DNA of 10,685 nucleotides, from the NCBI GenBank assembly GCA_026692885.1, contig JAPLNJ010001136.1, forward strand, positions 1 to 10,685. Direction: 5' to 3'. Below, in pieces: positions 5,423 through 10,685 of this stretch; the stretch's first letter is position 1; the number at the start of each line of letters is the position of its first letter. Source of the stretch: Planctomycetota bacterium. Its GTDB lineage: Bacteria > Planctomycetota > Planctomycetia > Pirellulales > Pirellulaceae. The translations under genes were made by a program, and so were the position numbers. The notes under the pieces are model-generated. The model was not told the DNA's origin, made no database searches, and worked only from the letters and a program-made list of their open reading frames with translations.

Positions 5423-6616
5423 ATGGACGGTGTGTTGTGGCAAACGGAAGTACAGCCCGAACTGTTCACCGGGTTCGGACCTTCCGCGTACTTCCACGGC
5501 CAGCCGAAGCTGGACACGCTGGACGTGACAATGGAGCAGCGCGAAGTGCGGCGACGCCTTCGTGCCCTGTGCCCAGCGTCCCCAGGCGTGTACGGGATGT
5601 TGGATCGTGAAGGCCAGCTCATCTACGTCGGGATGTCGGCCAGGCTTTGTGATCGGCTGCTGACCTACTTCACCGCAGGCGATGAGGGCGCCAAGGAACA
5701 ACGGATTGCCAAGCACGCTCGGCGGGTGATCTGGGAAACGGGTGCCCATGAATTCAGCGTCCAGTTGCGTGAGCTGGAATTGATTCGCCGCTGGCGGCCA
5801 AGATTCAACCGCCGCGGGCGTCTGGAAAGCGACCGCTGTGGCTACATCCGCCTCACGACGGACGAGGCGCCGCACTTTCACGCGGCACGGAATCCGCTGC
5901 GTGGTGTTCGTCGCTCGTGGGGGCCGCTCCGCACAAGTCGAAAGTTGCTGGCGGCGATCGACCGTCTGAACCACGTGTTCCAGCTTCGCGACTGCTCGCG
6001 TGACATCCCTGTGCGATATGCCGACCAGCGGACGCTGTTTGACCAGGATTGGCAGGCCGGCTGCCTGCGCGGCAGCCTGGCGTCTTGCTCAGCACCTTGC
6101 GTTGCCGGTTGCAGTCGTCCGGAGTACTACCAACAGATCGATCGCGCCACGGCTTTCCTGGATGGCGAGGATCGTCAGGTACTGGAGCAGTTGGAAGCCG
6201 CCATGCGTGAATCCAGCGAGCGTCACGAATACGAACGGGCGATCAGCCACCGGGATGCGCTACAGGAACTGACGTACCTGTTCGATCAGCTGCAGCTCTT
6301 CCGGGACGTGGCCCGCGACTTCTGGTTCGTGTATCCCGCCCGATCCGCGGGGGCCTCCAATCTGTGGAACGTGATTGCGGGTGGCGATGTGGTGGCCGTG
6401 ACCACGGAACCCGGTACCACGTCCGAAGGAACGGCGATGTGCGCACTTCTGGAGAAGACCTTCATGCAGCGGGACCGGCAGGTCTCGCTGCCGTTCGAGA
6501 AATTCGACCGGGTCCGCCTCGTCGCCTCGTGGTTCCGGCAACATCCCGAAGAATTGGAGAAGGTCGTGTCGCCGGAAGACGCGATGGCATGCTGCCGGAC
6601 GCGGGCCGGAGCTTGA
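5423..6616 (+). CDS. UvrC-like GIY-YIG nuclease, N-terminal half only
   Basis: The product is 397 aa, against about 600 for UvrC. A GIY-YIG domain spans about 54-130. It has GVYGML (55-60), IYVG (67-70), the catalytic-type Arg R78 in DRLLTYF, Glu E117 in RELELIRR and the closing RPRFN (125-129). Four cysteines (C191, C214, C222, C226, the last two in CSAPC) match the UvrC [4Fe-4S] ligands. A UVR (UvrB-binding) segment lies at about 253-288. The C-terminal RNase H-like nuclease and helix-hairpin-helix domains of UvrC are absent. It should make only the GIY-YIG (3'-type) incision with UvrAB, comparable to E. coli Cho. ATG 5423 has GGGGAA 9 nt upstream; the in-frame GTG at 5405 is less likely. 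The DUF2878 gene follows after 30 bp. Confidence 0.85.
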   Translation: MDGVLWQTEVQPELFTGFGPSAYFHGQPKLDTLDVTMEQREVRRRLRALCPASPGVYGMLDREGQLIYVGMSARLCDRLLTYFTAGDEGAKEQRIAKHARRVIWETGAHEFSVQLRELELIRRWRPRFNRRGRLESDRCGYIRLTTDEAPHFHAARNPLRGVRRSWGPLRTSRKLLAAIDRLNHVFQLRDCSRDIPVRYADQRTLFDQDWQAGCLRGSLASCSAPCVAGCSRPEYYQQIDRATAFLDGEDRQVLEQLEAAMRESSERHEYERAISHRDALQELTYLFDQLQLFRDVARDFWFVYPARSAGASNLWNVIAGGDVVAVTTEPGTTSEGTAMCALLEKTFMQRDRQVSLPFEKFDRVRLVASWFRQHPEELEKVVSPEDAMACCRTRAGA

Positions 6617-6646
6617 ATTGTCGCGTCGGACAGGGAAATGACCTGC

Positions 6647-7198
6647 ATGGCCAACCTCGTCAACCTATGCCTGTATCAAGTCGGCTGGTTCGCCTGCGTG
6701 CTCGGTGCCGCGGCACAGCGGCCCTGGCTCGGAATGGGGCTGGGGCTGGTGTTGTTGTGTCTTCACCTGGCATTGGTGCGCGGAGTGCTGCGGCACCTGG
6801 CACTGATCGGTGTGGCGGGTGCGATTGGTTTGGCAGCGGACAGCCTGCAGATGTGGTGGGGCGTCTTCCATTACCCACACTGGACGGTGGTCGAATGGCT
6901 TGCGCCGCCCTGGGATGTGGTGCTGTGGCTGCAGTTCGCGACCATTCTGCCGTTCTGTCTGCGGTGGCTATCTCGACGGTACTGGCTCAGTTGGCTCGCG
7001 GGACTGGTGGGTGGACCGCTGGCGTTCTGCGCCGGAGAAAGCTTGGGGGCCATCACCATCCTGTCGCCACGCCTGCCTCACTTCGCCCTCCTGGCTGCAG
7101 TCTGGTCGCTGGCGATGCCAGCCCTCGTCGCCGTCTGCGATCGCCTGATTGTCGGGTCTGGCGTCGGTGGTCGGTACCGTTGGTTTTCGCAAACCTAG
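6647..7198 (+). CDS. DUF2878 family membrane protein
   Basis: The product is 183 aa, very hydrophobic and Trp/Leu-rich, with about five or six membrane segments. They lie near 3-20, 25-43, 46-64, 85-105, 108-128 and 133-155. The opening ANLVNLCLYQVGWFACVLGA and the later GLAADSLQMWWG and PPWDVVLWLQFATIL are characteristic of the DUF2878 family of inner-membrane proteins. The family's biochemical role is unknown to me. ATG 6647 is chosen because AGGGA sits 10 nt upstream; for the ATG at 6638 the same site would be only 1 nt away. It follows the UvrC-like gene by 30 bp with no promoter or terminator between them, so an operon is likely, but no functional link is evident. Confidence 0.75.
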   Translation: MANLVNLCLYQVGWFACVLGAAAQRPWLGMGLGLVLLCLHLALVRGVLRHLALIGVAGAIGLAADSLQMWWGVFHYPHWTVVEWLAPPWDVVLWLQFATILPFCLRWLSRRYWLSWLAGLVGGPLAFCAGESLGAITILSPRLPHFALLAAVWSLAMPALVAVCDRLIVGSGVGGRYRWFSQT

Positions 7199-7414
7199 CC
7201 CCCACGCGGAACGCTGTGGCCGCGTGTCTGACGCCGATCCTGTCTCTTGTCCGAGGGCGGTCCGGACGCCGGAGAGCAATCGCGGTGGAAACGGCGGCCG
7301 TATTTGAAAGCACTTTCAAACACGTTGGCGGATGAATGTAGAAACCCTTGGCAGCGGCATGACGCACGTGGGACCCGCTTTCGGCAACTACGTCGACACG
7401 GGCTAACGCGGGCC
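7199..7414. other. Upstream intergenic region of the HU gene
   Basis: No convincing coding frame occurs in this stretch. Its notable content is the inverted repeat at 7303-7320; the remainder leads into the HU promoter at 7415. No U-tract terminator for the DUF2878 operon was found. Confidence 0.4.
7303..7320. promoter_or_regulatory. Operator-like inverted repeat upstream of HU gene
   Basis: A perfect 8-bp inverted repeat, TTTGAAAG-CA-CTTTCAAA, is AT-rich against a GC-rich background. It lies 95 bp upstream of the proposed -35 box of the HU gene. Size and symmetry suit a dimeric helix-turn-helix regulator. The regulator is unknown. Confidence 0.45.
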
Positions 7415-7442
7415 TTGCAAATCACCGCCAATGGGGTTTAAT
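7415..7442 (+). promoter_or_regulatory. Promoter of the HU gene
   Basis: TTGCAA (7415-7420) and TTTAAT (7437-7442) are 16 nt apart, close to the sigma-70 consensus. Transcription would begin near 7449, giving a leader of about 60 nt. Confidence 0.55.
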
Positions 7443-7512
7443 CATCTTGCGTCAAAGCCACGCTGACCGGTTTATTCGACAACTCCCCAAGAACACGGAA
7501 GGAAACTGAATC

Positions 7513-7845
7513 ATGGCCAAAGCTGCTGCTGCCAAGAAACCCCCGACCAAGAGCGAAATCCTGGCCAATGTCTCGGCCGCCACGAACCTGCCGAAGAAGG
7601 AGGTCGCTGCTGTCCTGGAAGCGTATACGGCGGAGGCCACCAAGAGCATGGGCAAGAAAGGGGCAGGCGTGTTCGCCGCCCTGGGGCTGGTGAAGATCGA
7701 GAAGAAGCTCATCCCAGCCAGGAAGGCGCAGAAAGGCGTTCCCAACCCCTTCAAACCGGGCGAACTGATGGACCGCCCTGCCAAGCCCGCTTGCTACAAG
7801 ATCAAGGTCCGGGCCTTGAAATCGCTGAAGGACTCGCTGAAGTAA
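7513..7845 (+). CDS. HU/IHF-family DNA-binding protein
   Basis: The product is 110 aa. After a short basic Ala/Lys-rich N-terminal tail (2-10), KSEILANVSAATNLPKKEVA (13-32) forms the HU dimerisation helices. GAGVFAALGLVKIEKK (51-66) forms the central strands. The DNA-binding beta-arm is at about 66-90, with GVPNPFKPGELM in place of the G-x-NP-x-T-G-E element. KIKVRALKSLKDSL (96-109) ends the fold. HU bends and compacts DNA in the nucleoid. The arm tip keeps NPF and a proline-containing turn, as in planctomycete-type HU proteins. The ATG has GGAAGGA about 9 nt upstream and a good promoter at 7415-7442. Compared with E. coli HU (90 aa) it has extra N-terminal residues. Confidence 0.88.
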   Translation: MAKAAAAKKPPTKSEILANVSAATNLPKKEVAAVLEAYTAEATKSMGKKGAGVFAALGLVKIEKKLIPARKAQKGVPNPFKPGELMDRPAKPACYKIKVRALKSLKDSLK

Positions 7846-7849
7846 TCGC

Positions 7850-7867
7850 CGGTCGTTCTTCCGACCG
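7850..7867 (+). terminator. Stem-loop after the HU gene, weak terminator
   Basis: CGGTCG (7850-7855) and CGACCG (7862-7867) form a 6-bp stem with a TTCTTC loop, starting a few bases after the HU stop codon. No T-run follows, so termination is only suggested by position. Confidence 0.35.
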
Positions 7868-7987
7868 ATCGCAAGACGATGCCTCCAGCCCAGCAGGGTT
7901 CGGAGGCGTTCGCGAGTGACAACCCATCCGCAGCTCGACGGCTTCGACCTTGGCGACGAACCCGGTCGGCGCTACCGCTGCCACCAA

Positions 7988-8016
7988 TCGACGCCCGCGT
8001 CCCCGGTTCCTATACT
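7988..8016 (+). promoter_or_regulatory. Promoter of the 132-aa winged-helix-like gene
   Basis: TCGACG (7988-7993) and TATACT (8011-8016) are 17 nt apart. The -10 is close to consensus, and transcription would begin about 34 nt before the ATG at 8056. Confidence 0.55.
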
Positions 8017-8055
8017 CTTCGTGTCCATTCTTTCACCATTTTCGCGAGACCGACC

Positions 8056-8454
8056 ATGCCGAGAAAAGCCAAAGCCGCCGAACCCGAAACCAAGCCAGTT
8101 GAAGCCACGCCCGTTGCGGCCAAGCAACCACACGGCAGCAAGACCGCAGCGATCAAACAAGCCCTGATCGCCAACCCCACGAAATCGCCGAAAGAAATTG
8201 CCGAGATGGTGACGGAGCAGGGCTTCGAGACCACGGCCAACTACGTCAGCGGCGTCAAAGCCAAGATTGGTGGGAAGAAGAGGAAGAAGAAGGCCGCTCC
8301 CGCAGCCGCCCCTGAAGCGGCTGCTGGTCCCGTCGTCCCCAAGGACGCCGTATCGATTGGCCTGCTGCAAAAAGCGAAGAAGTTGGCGGCGCAACTGGGT
8401 GGCATTAAGGAAGCCAAGGCGGCGATTGATGCGTTGGCGCAGATTCTCGACTGA
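8056..8454 (+). CDS. Basic winged-helix-like protein with helical C-terminus
   Basis: The product is 132 aa in three parts. Residues 1-26 are a disordered Lys/Pro/Ala tail. Residues 27-72 are a winged-helix-like unit (SKTAAIKQALIANPTKSP, EIAEMVTEQGFET, YVSGVKAKIG) followed by a highly basic KKRKKK patch (74-79). After an Ala/Pro linker comes a C-terminal helical hairpin (102-132) with LGGIKEAKAAIDAL. The basic tail and middle unit suggest a DNA-binding, chromatin-like protein, and an HU gene lies just upstream. The same unit is in the 64-aa protein at 3222. The C-terminal hairpin resembles that of the 61-aa protein encoded convergently at 8519. The Shine-Dalgarno is weak, so the start rests on the conserved unit and the promoter position. 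Confidence 0.7.
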   Translation: MPRKAKAAEPETKPVEATPVAAKQPHGSKTAAIKQALIANPTKSPKEIAEMVTEQGFETTANYVSGVKAKIGGKKRKKKAAPAAAPEAAAGPVVPKDAVSIGLLQKAKKLAAQLGGIKEAKAAIDALAQILD

Positions 8455-8474
8455 GTAGAGACCGATTCCATGAA

Positions 8475-8503
8475 GCCCACCACGCCGAAACGGCATGGTG
8501 GGC
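8475..8503. terminator. Stem-loop between convergent genes
   Basis: GCCCACCACGCCG (8475-8487) pairs with CGGCATGGTGGGC (8491-8503), 12 of 13 positions, across an AAA loop. It lies in the 64-bp gap between the stops of two convergent genes, the usual place for a bidirectional terminator, but it has no T-run on either side. Confidence 0.6.
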
Positions 8504-8518
8504 CATCTGAATCTCGAC

Positions 8519-8704
8519 TCACGCCGCCTCTTCCAGCCGCTCCAACATGGCAAAGGCGGCGAGGGCGTTTTCCAAGCCGCCGATCTCGTGGATGAATTGT
8601 CTCAGGTCGGCGGCCTGCTGATCGTCCACATCGCTGCCTTCTTCCAGGAGCAACTCGCGAATCTCGTCAGCAGCCAGATCCTGGATGTGAATTTCGTCGT
8701 CCAT
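8519..8704 (-). CDS. Small acidic helical protein
   Basis: The product is 61 aa and strongly acidic. It opens with MDDEIHIQDLAADEIRELLL, followed by a DVDDQQAADLRQFI helix (32-45), an IGG turn (47-49) and a final helix, LENALAAFAMLERLEEAA. No function is recognised. The start at 8704 has GGAG 7 nt upstream. The open frame extends to 8905, but that extension lacks protein-like character. The C-terminal G-G-I/L-x-x-A-x-x-A-x-x-x-L pattern also ends the neighbouring 132-aa protein and suggests a shared helical hairpin. It could be a protein-interaction domain; it has no DNA-binding or membrane features. Confidence 0.6.
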   Translation of the reverse strand: MDDEIHIQDLAADEIRELLLEEGSDVDDQQAADLRQFIHEIGGLENALAAFAMLERLEEAA

Positions 8705-9031
8705 CAGTATCTCCAGATGCGAGGTGGTGGCGGTTTCGTCCTGAGAATGATCGGCCGCTGATGTTGCCGGTTCGTAGGGCATTCCGGCTCGGATGGTGGC
8801 ACTGCGGGGTGCCAGCAGACAGCCTGTGCCGATCAGCGGCGAAGGTATCGTCTGAAACTGTCTTTCAGCTTCACTTCGATCCGCATCCCCGGAATATCTT
8901 GCCAAGTCCGGTCAGGGAAACTGGGACGAATCCGTGAACCGTTGCCCCCCGATTTTCGGCTGAAAAAGTCCCGTGGTGAGCCTGCCGATTTACTTCCCCA
9001 TCACCGAGAACAACACCACGGAGAACGCACA

Positions 9032-9196
9032 ATGGAACGACCGCAGGACGATTCAGTGCCGACGCTACGGGCTGACGTGGATACGCTCAAGCGAGAACTG
9101 GAGCGGATGTACCAGAACGTGAAAGCGACCTGTGGCGAGCGTCGAGAACAGGCCACAGTGACATCCGGCGTGGGCATGGTGATCAAGGGGAAGTAA
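9032..9196 (+). CDS. Small coiled-coil-like protein, 54 aa
   Basis: The product is 54 aa. Residues 12-34 (TLRADVDTLKRELERMYQNV) form a heptad-like amphipathic helix, and the tail (45-54) is short and Gly/Lys-rich. CGERREQ follows the helix. No function is recognised. The ATG at 9032 has CGGAG 8 nt upstream, better than the longer frame from 8942, whose extension is His/Pro/Arg-rich and unlike protein. The downstream gap to 9414 (218 bp) shows no gene or clear signal. Confidence 0.45.
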   Translation: MERPQDDSVPTLRADVDTLKRELERMYQNVKATCGERREQATVTSGVGMVIKGK

Positions 9197-9414
9197 CGCC
9201 GGTCTTTCGCAGGGCACAAACGACACGTTGGGCAGGACGACGATCAGCAACGTGGCAATCCGATGAGCAGCGAAGCCAGCCCCAGTTTCGCACGGGTCGC
9301 GTGCCGAGTGAACTTACGTCCGTTGAGCCGTGCGGCGCGACGTGGGCACGGGGAGCGACGCTGCTGTCGCCAGACGATCGCCGCCGACGTGCCGGCCTGT
9401 GAGCCGAACTCCCG

Positions 9415-10311
9415 TTAGTGATCCCGGCGCTGGGTGTTGATCTTCGTTCCCGGCTCTTCGTCGTCGGGCGGGTAGGCCAAGACTTGCAGGAAGACTTCGT
9501 GCCCCTGGTACACGCCTTCGATCGCTACGTGCGGCCCGTCGCCGTTGGGATATCCCAGCGACAGCCAAGAGAAGGCATCCACCCGCTCGAAGACCGCCCG
9601 CAGTCCCTCCAGGTCCAAAGCAAACGGTGGCGTCACGAGTTCGCCATCGTCTGCACCACCGACCAGTTCGACGGGCTTCGGATACGCGACCACTTCCCAG
9701 ACGCCGTCCTCTTCCTGGTAGCGTAAACCAAGCGGTCCCGGTGCGCCCTGGGTCTCCATGTTTCCTGCCACCGCCTCGGCCAAGTCATCCAGCCACGCTT
9801 CGGGATCGTCGGCTCCGTGAAAGTACTGACGGCCGATGTCACTTCGTCGCTCGAACTCCTCAGGGTCGGACAGGAACAGTGCTGCCATCTCCTGCTCGCC
9901 GAATACCGCAAGCTTGCTGGCGAACATGCGATCCCATGCCTCCAGGTATTGGAGACGCAGATCTTCGTATTCATCGGGAGCCTTGCCGGGGGGCCAGAAT
10001 TCGTCTTCACCATAACCGGCTGCCAGCTGGAAGTCGATCAGCCGTATTTCGAGATGGCGCAGGCTGGTATGCGCATCCAGGCTGGTCATGGCGTCGATCT
10101 GCCAGGAGACGAGGTAGAATCCGGCCTCCGAGGGCAGGCAGCCGGAGTTCCGGATCGCTTGATAGACAGCTAACCGCTCATCTTCGGTGGCTTTCGGTCC
10201 CAGCCGCTTCCAGTCCTCGTACCATGCGGGCTGGGCGGATGAAGCGGCGACGATGCTGGCCAGTTTGGCGCCGATGGCGGCGTGGAGGAAGTCGTTTTCG
10301 GAAGCATTCAT
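9415..10311 (-). CDS. Hypothetical protein, 298 aa, unrecognised
   Basis: The product is soluble and acidic, with no signal peptide or membrane segment. The N-terminal part (1-130) is helical and Trp-rich, including PAWYEDWKRLGP (28-39), a PSEAGFYLVSWQIDAM segment (60-75) and RLQYLEAWDRMFA. The central part is Asp/Glu-rich. The C-terminal 100 residues look like beta strands, including DGVWEVVAYPKPVEL and a proline-acid tail. I do not recognise the family. ATG 10311 is preferred over the open frame to 10590 because AAGGG lies 8 nt upstream and the extension overlaps the oxidoreductase gene. It starts 56 bp after that gene's stop on the same strand, so it may be the second gene of an operon. 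Confidence 0.65.
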   Translation of the reverse strand: MNASENDFLHAAIGAKLASIVAASSAQPAWYEDWKRLGPKATEDERLAVYQAIRNSGCLPSEAGFYLVSWQIDAMTSLDAHTSLRHLEIRLIDFQLAAGYGEDEFWPPGKAPDEYEDLRLQYLEAWDRMFASKLAVFGEQEMAALFLSDPEEFERRSDIGRQYFHGADDPEAWLDDLAEAVAGNMETQGAPGPLGLRYQEEDGVWEVVAYPKPVELVGGADDGELVTPPFALDLEGLRAVFERVDAFSWLSLGYPNGDGPHVAIEGVYQGHEVFLQVLAYPPDDEEPGTKINTQRRDH

Positions 10312-10367
10312 GCCATTGCCCTTGCAGCCGCCGCCAAGAAACGGCTCTACATCCGCCCAGTCCCCTG

Positions 10368-10685
10368 CTACCGTGACACCCGCACCAACTGCTTGCCGAG
10401 GTTGTCGCCGTGGAAGAGGCCAATGAACGCCGCAGGCGCATACTTCAGGCCGTCCACGACGGTCTCCTGGTACTTCAGCTTGCCTTCCTTGATCCACTGG
10501 GCCATCTGCCGCTGCCCCTCGTGGAACCGGCTGGCGAACTGGAACACGAGGAACCCCTCGGCTCGGGCCTGCTTGACGATCAGGTGCCAAAACAGCCGGG
10601 GACCATGCGGCGGCCGGGTGGCGTTGTACTGGTCGATCTGGCCGCAGACGACGATCCTCGCCCCGACATTGATCTTGGTGAACAC
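10368..10685 (-). CDS. NADP-dependent MDR-type oxidoreductase, C-terminal part
   Basis: Only the last 105 residues are in the window; the gene continues past the right edge, and the first codon shown (GTG) is internal. TKINVGARIVVCGQIDQYN, a short RPPHGPRLFWHLIVKQARAEG segment, a QMAQWIKEGKLKYQETVVDG segment and AFIGLFHGDNLGKQLVRV follow the C-terminus of CurA/PTGR-type enone reductases. These are medium-chain dehydrogenase/reductases that reduce conjugated enones or aldehydes with NADPH. The identity of the C-terminal block is strong, but the substrate cannot be set. It precedes the 298-aa hypothetical gene on the same strand. Confidence 0.85.
   Translation of the reverse strand: MFTKINVGARIVVCGQIDQYNATRPPHGPRLFWHLIVKQARAEGFLVFQFASRFHEGQRQMAQWIKEGKLKYQETVVDGLKYAPAAFIGLFHGDNLGKQLVRVSR

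Noticed and set aside
6364..7335. Long 323-codon plus-strand frame
   Set aside because: It overlaps the UvrC-like and DUF2878 genes in another frame, and its Arg/Gly/Ala-rich translation is typical of a high-GC shadow frame.
147..9226. 12-bp match CACAAACGACAC at 147-158 and 9215-9226, each near a GTTGGG
   Set aside because: The GTTGGG lies on opposite sides in the two places and no attC-like partner boxes are present at 9200, so chance is the simplest reading.
9627..10376. 249-codon plus-strand frame
   Set aside because: It is antisense to the 298-aa gene, and its Arg/Pro-rich composition indicates a shadow.

Overview
This is a bacterial window of moderately high GC. Its set of small proteins suggests a member of the Planctomycetota. 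The clues are an HU protein with a basic, Ala/Lys-rich N-terminus, a short protein opening MAKYYVQSGWVRLV, short Lys-rich winged-helix-like proteins, a half-length UvrC and a DUF2878 membrane protein. The phylum is inferred from protein style; there is no rRNA or other phylogenetic marker here.

Layout. Positions 1-455 hold no gene. They carry a strong stem-loop whose U-tract lies on the minus strand (34-64) and two copies of a structured repeat (78-142 and 200-278). Both copies share conserved ends and differ in the centre, as integron attC sites do; a tandem regulatory RNA is the alternative. Positions 456-2636 are minus-strand: an AbiV-family (HEPN-type) abortive-infection protein, two tightly spaced tRNA-like genes upstream of it (1397-1467 with anticodon GCA, and 1476-1547 with an odd GCG anticodon loop), a YbjN-domain protein and a 92-aa hypothetical protein. 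Positions 2902-3416 hold two small plus-strand genes: a minimal WYL-like protein and a winged-helix-like protein. Positions 3669-5237 hold a nitroreductase followed closely by a secreted GH43 arabinanase. Positions 5423-7198 hold a UvrC-like half-nuclease and a DUF2878 membrane protein, probably one operon behind a promoter that abuts a perfect palindrome. Positions 7513-8454 hold an HU protein and a second winged-helix-like protein, each with a recognisable promoter. Positions 8519-9196 hold two very small genes. Positions 9415-10685 hold a minus-strand hypothetical gene downstream of a truncated MDR-type NADP-dependent oxidoreductase.

The left 3.4 kb looks like an accessory region: one defence gene, tRNA-like genes, attC-like repeats and small orphan genes. 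The most interesting signals are the tandem tRNA-like genes, which share G8 and G14 in place of the usual U8/A14 pair and lie upstream of a HEPN-type abortive-infection gene in the same orientation, and the two attC-like repeats. The right 7 kb is more ordinary and mixes DNA repair, nucleoid, catabolic and redox genes.
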